NCBI GenBank assembly: GCA_025455085.1
Contig: JALONF010000127.1
Coordinates: 1 to 6,174, forward strand
Reading direction: 5' to 3'
Source: Ignavibacteriaceae bacterium
GTDB lineage: Bacteria; Bacteroidota; Ignavibacteria; Ignavibacteriales; Ignavibacteriaceae
Length of the DNA stretch: 6,174 bases
Shown here: piece after piece, positions 1 through 5,746 of the stretch
Numbering within the stretch: position 1 is the stretch's first letter
Layout: every line of letters begins with the position of its first letter
Translations under genes and position numbers: made by a program
The notes under the pieces: model-generated
Told to the model about the DNA's origin: nothing
The model's input: the letters and a program-made list of their open reading frames with translations, nothing else
Databases searched by the model: none

Positions 1-1
1 T

Positions 2-793
2 CTGCTCACATTTGACCCTCATCCAAGGAAAGTTCTTCCCGGAAGAAATGATGTTAAGATTTTAAGTACGCTTAACGAGAAAGCTGTAATATTAGAACAG
101 CTTGGCCTGGAAAATCTCTTCGTAATTAATTTTACGACAGGATTTTCGAAACAGAGTCCTGAAGAGTTCGTAAAAAAATATCTTGTTGATGGTATCGGTT
201 TGCAGGAAGTTGTTATTGGATATGACCATCATTTTGGAAAAGGCAGAGACGGTGATTTTCATATACTTCAGGAATTAGGAAATAAGTTTAGTTTTGCCGT
301 AACCCTGATCGCGGAATATTCTGTTGAAGGTGAAACTATCAGCAGTACGAAGATTAGAAATTCTCTTCTGGCCGGTGATGTTGTTAAAGCAGGAAAAATG
401 CTTGGCAGACTCTATTCCTTTAGAGGAAAAATTGCTCGGGGCGATGGCAGAGGGAGGAAGCTTGGTTTTCCAACTGCAAATCTTTCGGTTGAAGATGAGG
501 ACAAGCTTATTCCAGCAAAAGGAATTTATGCGGCCGAATGTATTGTTGAAAATGAAAAACATTTTGGTTTGTTAAGTCTTGGAAGCAGGCCAACATTTCA
601 TAAAGATGGAGATGTAATCCCTGAATTTTATATCTTTGATTTTGATAGAGATATTTATGATAGAATTATGCAGGTTAATCTGGTTAAAAAAATAAGGGAT
701 GAAGAAAAGTTTAACTCGGTTGATGAGCTTATCATCCAGATGAAAAAAGACGAAGAGACAGGAAAAGAAATTTTAAGTAAACTAATTAATTGA
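2..793 (+). CDS. ribF: Bifunctional riboflavin kinase / FAD synthetase (N-terminus outside window)
   Basis: Cytoplasmic enzyme that phosphorylates riboflavin to FMN and adenylylates FMN to FAD. The frame is open from base 2 to a TGA at 791-793, giving 263 residues. By comparison with E. coli RibF about 50 residues are missing, including the GxFDGxHxGH nucleotide-binding motif. FMN adenylyltransferase marks: TFDPHP at fragment residues 3-8, GYDHHFGKGRDGDF at 73-86 and ISSTKIR at 113-119. The flavokinase domain starts near residue 135, with GDGRGRKLGFPTAN at 147-160, KGIYAAE, GSRPTF, and E208 in PEFYIFDF at the place of the family's catalytic glutamate. The usual YG after that strand is Y219-D220 here, a mild oddity. 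A TTG at 200 is internal and is not the start. The stop codon forms the base of the hairpin ahead of rpsO, which suggests cotranscription. Identification is firm. Confidence 0.95.
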   Translation: MLTFDPHPRKVLPGRNDVKILSTLNEKAVILEQLGLENLFVINFTTGFSKQSPEEFVKKYLVDGIGLQEVVIGYDHHFGKGRDGDFHILQELGNKFSFAVTLIAEYSVEGETISSTKIRNSLLAGDVVKAGKMLGRLYSFRGKIARGDGRGRKLGFPTANLSVEDEDKLIPAKGIYAAECIVENEKHFGLLSLGSRPTFHKDGDVIPEFYIFDFDRDIYDRIMQVNLVKKIRDEEKFNSVDELIIQMKKDEETGKEILSKLIN

Positions 794-833
794 TCCCGGT
801 TTATCAGCCTCAGGCGGATAGCTTCTGGGATTA
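791..833 (+). promoter_or_regulatory. Two-tier hairpin in the ribF-rpsO gap; candidate S15 autoregulatory leader
   Basis: Seen directly: TGATCCCGG (791-799) pairs with CTGGGATTA (825-833) over 9 bp with two G.U pairs (792.832 and 798.826). Above an asymmetric internal loop (800-801 against 821-824), TATC (802-805) pairs with GATA (817-820). After an A-G mismatch, GCC (807-809) pairs with GGC (813-815) around a TCA triloop. No T-run follows, so it does not look like an intrinsic terminator. It ends 18 nt before the rpsO Shine-Dalgarno. Known: S15 represses rpsO through structurally diverse leaders, often using a G.U/G-C motif; pairs 798.826 and 799-825 make such a tandem. That this hairpin binds S15 is inference. 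It could instead be an mRNA processing or stabilising element. Confidence 0.45.
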
Positions 834-851
834 TATCGTATAACTAATAAT

Positions 852-856
852 AAGGA
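852..856 (+). promoter_or_regulatory. Shine-Dalgarno of rpsO
   Basis: AAGGA lies 9 nt before the ATG at 866 and supports that start. It sits in AT-rich, apparently unpaired sequence downstream of the 791-833 hairpin. A TATAAC at 839-844 resembles a -10 box, but no -35 lies at the right distance, so a separate rpsO promoter is not supported. Confidence 0.7.
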
Positions 857-865
857 TTAAATAAA

Positions 866-1129
866 ATGACAAAAAACGAAAAAGCCGAAATCATAAAGAA
901 GTACGGCGGGAACGAAAAAGACTCAGGTAAAACTGAAGTGCAGATCGCTCTTCTGACAAAGAGAATCAACGATCTGACAGAGCATTTTAATGCTCATGCT
1001 AAAGATCATCATTCAAGAAGAGGATTGATGATGATGGTTGGTAAAAGAAGAAGGCTCCTTGACTATCTGACGAAAAAAGATATTGAGAGATACAGAGCAA
1101 TAATTAAAGATTTGAACATAAGAAAGTAA
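866..1129 (+). CDS. rpsO: 30S ribosomal protein S15
   Basis: Primary-binding protein of the 30S platform; it binds 16S rRNA at the h20/h21/h22 junction and helix h22, and later takes part in an intersubunit bridge. The product is 87 residues, close to the usual 89. Family landmarks are all present: GKTEVQIALLTKRI at 21-34, LTEHFNAHAKDHHSRRGL at 37-54, which fits the S15 signature, then VGKRRRLLDYL at 58-68 and a basic C-terminal helix. LMMMVG replaces the more common LLxxVG, a conservative change. The ATG start is backed by AAGGA at good spacing. It is followed after 10 nt by pnp, the near-universal rpsO-pnp pair, and is very probably cotranscribed with it. The upstream hairpin may mediate feedback by S15. 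Confidence 0.98.
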   Translation: MTKNEKAEIIKKYGGNEKDSGKTEVQIALLTKRINDLTEHFNAHAKDHHSRRGLMMMVGKRRRLLDYLTKKDIERYRAIIKDLNIRK

Positions 1130-1133
1130 GGAA
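1128..1133 (+). promoter_or_regulatory. Shine-Dalgarno of pnp overlapping the rpsO stop codon
   Basis: AAGGAA shares its first two bases with the TAA stop of rpsO (1127-1129) and ends 6 nt before the pnp ATG. A ribosome terminating on rpsO would cover this site, so translational coupling of the two genes is likely (inference). Confidence 0.75.
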
Positions 1134-1139
1134 ATTGAA

Positions 1140-3215
1140 ATGATAGTTAAAAAGGAAGTCGAAATTGGTGGCAAAGTATTTTCGATTGAAACAGGAAGAT
1201 ACGCAAGACAGGCTAACGGTTCTGTTATGGTTCGCTACGGCGATACAATGGTTCTTGTTACTGCGGTTGCATCAACAGAAGTAAAAGCAGATCAGGATTT
1301 TTTCCCATTGCAGGTTGAGTACAGGGAGAAGACATCTGCTGCTGGAAAGTTTCCCGGCGGATTTATTAAAAGAGAAGGCAGACCTACTGAAAAGGAAATT
1401 CTCAGTTCGAGGTTAATTGATAGACCCATCAGACCTTTGTTCCCCGAAAGTTTTATGAACGAAACTCAGGTTATAGCTTTCGTTCTCTCTTATGATGGAC
1501 AGAATGATGCAGATGTACTCAGTGCAGTAGGAGCTTCTGCAGCATTAGCAATTTCTGATATTCCATTTGACGGACCAATAGCTGAAGTTCGTGTTGGAAG
1601 AATAAATGGGCAGTTAATTGTAAATCCAACTCATTCGGAAATCGAGCAGAGTGATCTCGAACTGGTTGTTGCAGGAACCAGCGATTCAATTATCATGGTC
1701 GAAGGTGAGTCGAAAGAGTTAAACGAAGATGATCTTCTTAATGCACTCAGATTTGCACAAGCTGAAATTAAAAAGCTTGTTGAACTTCAGAATGATCTCA
1801 GAAGTGAAGCTGGTAAGCATAAGTGGGAGATCAAAACAAAAACATTTGATGCAGAGTTGAAGAAAGAAGTACTTGAACTCGCAGGCGAGAAATTTAAAGA
1901 TATTGTTCACTCAGTTCTTGCCAAAGAAGAAAGAGCAGCAAAAAATAAGCAGCTCCAGGAAGAAGTTATATCAGCACTTGCAGAAAGATTTCCTGAGCAG
2001 GAAAATGCTATCGCTTCCATACTTCACGATCTTGAGAAAGAATTAATGCGGGAAAGAATTCTAACTGAAGGCATTCGTCTTGATGGAAGAAACACCACTC
2101 AGGTCAGGCCAATTACAATTGAGTTGGGAGTTTTGCCGAGAACTCACGGATCAGCTTTATTCACAAGAGGAGAAACACAAAGCTTAACTACTGTAACTCT
2201 GGGCACTAAAAACGATGAGCAGATTATTGATGGTCTGCGGGAAGAGTACACAAAAAGATTTATGCTTCACTATAACTTCCCGCCATTCAGCGTTGGCGAA
2301 GTTGGAAGAATGAGCGGAGTTGGAAGAAGAGAAATCGGACACGGCAACCTTGCTGAAAGAGCTCTGAAGATGGTCTTTCCGGGCGAAGAAATCTTCCCTT
2401 ACACCGTTCGCGTTATTTCTGATATTCTTGAATCAAATGGTTCATCTTCTATGGCAACTGTTTGTGCAGGTTCTCTCGCAATGATGGATGCAGGAATTGG
2501 AATTAGTAAAAGTGTTGCCGGTATTGCAATGGGATTGGTTAAGGAAGGGGATAGGTTTGCAATTCTTTCTGATATTCTTGGAAATGAAGATCATCTCGGT
2601 GATATGGATTTTAAAGTTGCCGGCACTGCTGATGGAATAACAGCTTTTCAGATGGATATAAAAATCCAGGGAATATCATTTGAGATAATGGAAAAAGCAC
2701 TGCAGCAAGCACGCGAAGGCAGACTTCACATTCTCGGAATAATGAATCAGGCAATTGAAAAGCCACGCGAACAGCTTTCTGAATTCGCACCAAGATTGAT
2801 TTCAATGAAAGTCGAGCAGGACCAGATCGGATTAATAATTGGTCCGGGTGGAAAAACAATTCAGGGAATGCAGCGTCTATTCGGTGTTGAGATTAACATA
2901 GAGGAAGACGGAACTGTTAATATTGCATCGCCGAATAAAGAGAATGCAGTTAAGTGTAAAGAGTATATTAAAAAAATGACAGCTACTCCTGAGATTGGCG
3001 AGACCTACGAGGGCGTTATTACCAAGTTAATGGATTTCGGTGCGTTTGTTGAAATTATCCCGGGAAAGGAAGGACTACTTCATATTTCCCAGATAGATAA
3101 CAAAAGAGTTGAGAAAGTAAGTGATTACTTTAAAGTCGGAGACAAGGTAACCGTAAAGCTCATTAAGATTGAAAACGGTAAACTCTCTCTCAGCAGGAAA
3201 GATTTATTAAAATAA
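1140..3215 (+). CDS. pnp: Polyribonucleotide nucleotidyltransferase (PNPase)
   Basis: Trimeric phosphorolytic 3'-5' exoribonuclease that releases nucleoside diphosphates and can also add heteropolymeric tails; a central enzyme of mRNA decay. The 691 residues match the usual 700 or so. First RNase PH domain about 10-145, with GGFIKREGRPTEKEI at 73-87 and DRPIRPLFP at 94-102 (the RNA-contacting region). All-alpha domain about 235-305. Second RNase PH domain about 310-545, with RTHGSALFTRGETQ at 334-347 and the active-site block EDHLGDMDFKVAGT at 483-496. D484, D490 and K492 align with E. coli D486, D492 and K494; N482 replaces the common Asp of GDEDH. KH domain about 552-612, with IIGPGGKTI at 566-574. 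S1 domain about 620-688, with DFGAFVEI and GLLHIS. The protein ends just after S1, with no C-terminal extension. It appears intact and active. Confidence 0.98.
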   Translation: MIVKKEVEIGGKVFSIETGRYARQANGSVMVRYGDTMVLVTAVASTEVKADQDFFPLQVEYREKTSAAGKFPGGFIKREGRPTEKEILSSRLIDRPIRPLFPESFMNETQVIAFVLSYDGQNDADVLSAVGASAALAISDIPFDGPIAEVRVGRINGQLIVNPTHSEIEQSDLELVVAGTSDSIIMVEGESKELNEDDLLNALRFAQAEIKKLVELQNDLRSEAGKHKWEIKTKTFDAELKKEVLELAGEKFKDIVHSVLAKEERAAKNKQLQEEVISALAERFPEQENAIASILHDLEKELMRERILTEGIRLDGRNTTQVRPITIELGVLPRTHGSALFTRGETQSLTTVTLGTKNDEQIIDGLREEYTKRFMLHYNFPPFSVGEVGRMSGVGRREIGHGNLAERALKMVFPGEEIFPYTVRVISDILESNGSSSMATVCAGSLAMMDAGIGISKSVAGIAMGLVKEGDRFAILSDILGNEDHLGDMDFKVAGTADGITAFQMDIKIQGISFEIMEKALQQAREGRLHILGIMNQAIEKPREQLSEFAPRLISMKVEQDQIGLIIGPGGKTIQGMQRLFGVEINIEEDGTVNIASPNKENAVKCKEYIKKMTATPEIGETYEGVITKLMDFGAFVEIIPGKEGLLHISQIDNKRVEKVSDYFKVGDKVTVKLIKIENGKLSLSRKDLLK

Positions 3216-3217
3216 GA

Positions 3218-3250
3218 AGACAGAAAACAGATCCTTAGAGTATACTGTCT
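3218..3250 (+). other. Possible stem-loop just after pnp
   Basis: AGACAG (3218-3223) and CTGTCT (3245-3250) form a perfect 6-bp stem around a 21-nt loop, starting 3 nt after the pnp stop. No T-run follows, so it does not fit an intrinsic terminator. It could mark an mRNA 3' end or a processing site, or be chance. Confidence 0.25.
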
Positions 3251-3273
3251 CCAAATATTATTCATTAAAAGAA

Positions 3274-3301
3274 TTTTTCGTAATTAATTTTAGTCGAAAA
3301 G
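3274..3301 (+). other. Weak stem-loop in the pnp-rng gap
   Basis: TTTTCG (3275-3280) pairs with CGAAAA (3295-3300), extendable by a T.G wobble (3274 with 3301), around a 14-nt AT-rich loop. The stem is mostly A-T and its stability is doubtful. No T-tract follows. A function is not evident. Confidence 0.2.
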
Positions 3302-3350
3302 CTCATTATGCAAATTGAAATATTTTACTTCAATCTGTTTTTACTCTTGC

Positions 3351-3379
3351 TTGGTTTTGTGTTTTTGGCAGAGTATAAA
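3351..3379 (+). promoter_or_regulatory. Candidate sigma-70-type promoter for rng
   Basis: TTGGTT (3351-3356) and TATAAA (3374-3379) are separated by 17 bp. The -10 matches the consensus at 5 of 6 positions and the -35 at only 3 of 6. Transcription from here would give an rng leader of about 70 nt that contains the 3420-3436 stem-loop. AT-rich sequence yields such matches by chance, so this is tentative. Confidence 0.3.
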
Positions 3380-3419
3380 AATCTGCGGAAGGGCTTTTTG
3401 TTTTTAAAAAGATTTTCAA

Positions 3420-3436
3420 TGAAATATTTTATTTCA
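3420..3436 (+). other. Small stem-loop in the rng leader
   Basis: TGAAAT (3420-3425) pairs with ATTTCA (3431-3436) around a 5-nt loop, 19 nt before the preferred rng start. RNase E of E. coli is autoregulated through structures in its 5' leader; a similar role here is speculation because the stem has only one G-C pair. Confidence 0.2.
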
Positions 3437-3455
3437 TTAAGTGAGTTTGGACCAA

Positions 3456-5024
3456 ATGGTAAAAGAAATTATTATCAACTCCACTTCCTCGCAAACACGC
3501 GTTGCCATTACGGAAGATGGAAATTTAGCCGACTTTTTTGTAGACTATCCTGAAAACCGCCGAATGGTGGGAGACATTTATCTCGGAAGAATTGCAAGAG
3601 TTCTTCCCGGAATTCGTGCTGCATTCATCGACATTGGAATGAAGCACGATGCCTTCCTTCATTTTTCAGACATCGGTGAAAGAACACAGCAGCTCCAGGA
3701 TATGCTTGGAGATGAAGATACCGATGTGGATGAAGATGAGGAAGGTAATGAAAATGTTTCTACCCAGGCCAAAACTGAACCGAAGAGAACCGAACCGCAA
3801 ATTCCAACCCTGAAAAAGGGACAGGAAATCCTTATCCAGATTATTAAAGAACCTGTTAGCAATAAAGGTGTGCGTGTAACGTCATCAGTTTCGCTCCCGG
3901 GCAGATTCTGTGTGCTTCTTCCTTATGATAATAAAGTTGGCATTTCAAAAAAGATATACGACTTTAAAGAGCGTAAAAGACTCCGACATATTGCCCGTCA
4001 AATCGTTCCTGAAAATTATGGATTGATTATCAGGACAGTAGCGGCAAAGCAGGATGAAGAAATTCTTAAAGATGACCTTAAGAATCTTATGAAAACCTGG
4101 GAGAAGATTGAGAAAGAAGCAAAATCTCAAACTCCACCTGCACTTGTTTACCAGGATTTGAATACAACTGTAAGTGTTATCCGCGATCTTTTTAATTCTG
4201 ATATATCAAAAATATTTGTCGATTCAAAAAAACTTCATAAGGAAATAAAAAATTATCTGGAGCTTGTTCAACCAGCCATCGCAGAAAAAGTTGAACTATA
4301 TAAATCAACGTATGGCATATTCAATACATTCAAAGTTGAAGAGCAAATTAAAACTTTGATGGGAAGAAAAGTTTCACTTCCCAGCGGTGGCTATCTTATC
4401 ATAGAACATACTGAAGCGATGGTAGTTATCGATGTTAACAGCGGGAAATATGCAAAGAGCAAAGATCAGGAAACTAACTCACTTAAAACAGATCTTGAGG
4501 CATCAAGAGAAATTGCAAGACAGCTTCGTCTGAGAGATATCGGGGGAATTATAGTAGTGGATTTTATTGATCTCGAAGATGATAAGAACCGGAAAAAAGT
4601 TTATGATGAATTGAAGAAGGAATTCAGAAAAGACAGAGCCAAAGTATCTGTGCTTCCGATGTCTGATTTTGGTTTGATCCAAATTACAAGACAGCGAATC
4701 AGACAAAACATTGTTCAGGCAATAAAGGAAGTCTGTCCTGAATGCCACGGCACAGGTTTGCTGACAAAAAGTTCTCATCTTGTTTACGATTTAGAAAGCT
4801 GGTTGAAAAAGTTTAGAAGAAAATCCCGCGAAAGAAGTATTATTATAAAATCTCATCCATCAACCATTGCTAAAATCAGAGAAGGAAAGATTAAGTCTTT
4901 ATTCAAGCTTCAGCTTAAATATCTTGTAAAAATTACTTTAAGGGAAGATGCGAGCATGTCAGCAGATACTTTTGAATTTTATTCAGCTAAAACAGGGCAT
5001 GATTTAACCCAAGAATTTGATTAG
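3456..5024 (+). CDS. rng: RNase E/G-family endoribonuclease (RNase G type)
   Basis: Endoribonuclease cutting single-stranded AU-rich RNA in mRNA decay and rRNA processing. The ATG at 3456 (522 aa) is preferred because family members begin close to its VKEIIINST segment; an in-frame GTG at 3441 would add MSLDQ and has no ribosome binding site, although the site for the ATG is also weak (GGA). In 522-aa numbering: S1 domain about 35-145 with GDIYLGRI, AFIDIG and HDAFLHFSDIG; this domain is split by an acidic, low-complexity insertion, strongest at 86-96. 5'-sensor/RNase H-like region about 145-255 with KGVRVTSSVSLPGR. DNase I-like catalytic domain about 270-395, where D326 in VIDVNSGKYA and D369 in IVVDFIDL match catalytic E. 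coli RNase E D303 and D346. C427-P-E-C430 is the zinc-link motif. There is no long C-terminal scaffold, so it resembles RNase G (489 aa in E. coli) rather than RNase E. Confidence 0.93.
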   Translation: MVKEIIINSTSSQTRVAITEDGNLADFFVDYPENRRMVGDIYLGRIARVLPGIRAAFIDIGMKHDAFLHFSDIGERTQQLQDMLGDEDTDVDEDEEGNENVSTQAKTEPKRTEPQIPTLKKGQEILIQIIKEPVSNKGVRVTSSVSLPGRFCVLLPYDNKVGISKKIYDFKERKRLRHIARQIVPENYGLIIRTVAAKQDEEILKDDLKNLMKTWEKIEKEAKSQTPPALVYQDLNTTVSVIRDLFNSDISKIFVDSKKLHKEIKNYLELVQPAIAEKVELYKSTYGIFNTFKVEEQIKTLMGRKVSLPSGGYLIIEHTEAMVVIDVNSGKYAKSKDQETNSLKTDLEASREIARQLRLRDIGGIIVVDFIDLEDDKNRKKVYDELKKEFRKDRAKVSVLPMSDFGLIQITRQRIRQNIVQAIKEVCPECHGTGLLTKSSHLVYDLESWLKKFRRKSRERSIIIKSHPSTIAKIREGKIKSLFKLQLKYLVKITLREDASMSADTFEFYSAKTGHDLTQEFD

Positions 5025-5049
5025 TTTTAATTATCTAAAAATCTGAATT

Positions 5050-5053
5050 GGAG
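5050..5053 (+). promoter_or_regulatory. Shine-Dalgarno of the transaldolase gene
   Basis: GGAG lies 7 nt before the ATG at 5061 and supports that start. It sits in the 36-nt gap after rng, with no terminator-like hairpin in between, so read-through from rng is likely. Confidence 0.65.
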
Positions 5054-5060
5054 CAAAACC

Positions 5061-5705
5061 ATGAAATTTTTTATCGACACAGCCAACATTGACGAAATTA
5101 AAGAAGCGGCTGCCCTTGGTATTCTTGACGGCGTAACAACAAATCCTTCTCTTGTTTCTAAAGAAGGAAAAGATTTTATAAAACTGCTTGATGAAATCCT
5201 CAAAATTGTTGATGGACCTGTAAGTGCTGAAGTTATATCAACAGATTACGATGGAATTGTTAAAGAAGGAAGAGAGCTTGCATCGATCCATAAAAATATT
5301 GTAGTGAAAATTCCACTTATAAAAGAAGGATTAAAAGCCTGTAAAACACTGACAGGTGAAGGAATTAAGGTAAACGTTACGCTCTGCTTTTCTCCAAATC
5401 AGGCAATACTTGCTGCTAAGGCAGGAGCTACCTATGTAAGTCCTTTTGTGGGAAGACTAGATGATATAAGTACAGATGGTATGGACTTAATTTCGCAGAT
5501 AGTCCAGATTTACAGAAATTATAATTTTAAAACACAGGTGCTGGTTGCCAGTATAAGACATCCGCTGCACGTTGTAGAATCAGCACTAATCGGAGCTGAC
5601 GTCTGCACAATTCCTTTTGATGTCATTAAAAAAATGTTCAATCATCCCTTGACAGATATCGGACTTGAAAAATTTCTAAGTGACTGGAAAAAACTTAAAA
5701 AGTAA
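5061..5705 (+). CDS. tal: Transaldolase, short TalC/MipB type (fructose-6-phosphate aldolase family)
   Basis: Class I aldolase fold enzyme that moves a dihydroxyacetone unit between sugar phosphates (sedoheptulose 7-phosphate + glyceraldehyde 3-phosphate to erythrose 4-phosphate + fructose 6-phosphate) in the cytoplasmic pentose phosphate pathway. The length of 214 aa is typical of this subfamily. Motifs: FIDTANIDEI at 4-13 (D6), GVTTNPSL at 24-31 (N28), the Schiff-base lysine K83 in VVKIPLI, VTLCFS at 106-111, YVSPFVGRLDD at 125-135 and VASIRH at 162-167 (S164, R166). E. coli fructose-6-phosphate aldolase has Gln in FAQVMA and Tyr in YVAPYVNR; here these are E57 and F129, as in true transaldolases, which favours transaldolase over aldolase activity. 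It sits 36 nt after rng with no functional link to it. Subfamily assignment is firm; the exact specificity is inferred. Confidence 0.93.
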   Translation: MKFFIDTANIDEIKEAAALGILDGVTTNPSLVSKEGKDFIKLLDEILKIVDGPVSAEVISTDYDGIVKEGRELASIHKNIVVKIPLIKEGLKACKTLTGEGIKVNVTLCFSPNQAILAAKAGATYVSPFVGRLDDISTDGMDLISQIVQIYRNYNFKTQVLVASIRHPLHVVESALIGADVCTIPFDVIKKMFNHPLTDIGLEKFLSDWKKLKK

Positions 5706-5733
5706 ACTAAAAATTCTTAATCAAACTATTTCA

Positions 5734-5740
5734 GTGGGGT
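5734..5740 (+). promoter_or_regulatory. Shine-Dalgarno of gcvT
   Basis: The GTGGGGT run can pair with the 16S anti-Shine-Dalgarno through one G.U pair and lies 6 nt before the ATG at 5747, fixing the gcvT start. It is the only G-rich patch in the 41-nt AT-rich gap. Confidence 0.55.
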
Positions 5741-5746
5741 AACTAA

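Larger units (their letters stand above)
3216..3455 (+). other. AT-rich intergenic region between pnp and rng
   Basis: The 240 nt hold no convincing gene. It contains weak stem-loops at 3218-3250, 3274-3301 and 3420-3436, and a possible promoter at 3351-3379, each listed separately. An open frame starting at 3308 encodes a short hydrophobic stretch but runs well into rng in another frame with non-protein-like sequence, so it is not called. The length suggests that rng has its own transcription start, in contrast to the tight rpsO-pnp spacing. Confidence 0.6.

Noticed and set aside
324..575. Second frame of 83 codons inside ribF, and the minus-strand frame at 275-562
   Set aside because: Both lie wholly within the clearly conserved ribF reading frame and show no recognisable protein features.
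791..840. The ribF-rpsO hairpin as a rho-independent terminator
   Set aside because: No T-run follows the stem; the sequence after it is TATCGTATAAC, so termination is not supported.
839..844. TATAAC as the -10 of an rpsO promoter
   Set aside because: No -35-like hexamer lies 16-18 bp upstream and there is no extended -10 TG.
1719..2859. Minus-strand frames at 1719-1910 and 2611-2859
   Set aside because: Antisense shadows of conserved pnp coding sequence, without a ribosome binding site or protein-like composition.
3308..3553. 81-codon open frame with a hydrophobic N-terminal stretch between pnp and rng
   Set aside because: Its last third overlaps the start of rng in another frame, the tail is not protein-like, no Shine-Dalgarno precedes it, and the hydrophobic part is explained by T-rich DNA.
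3659..4778. Minus-strand frames at 3659-3862, 3945-4130 and 4503-4778
   Set aside because: Antisense shadows of rng; the serine-rich one is simply the complement of the acidic insertion.
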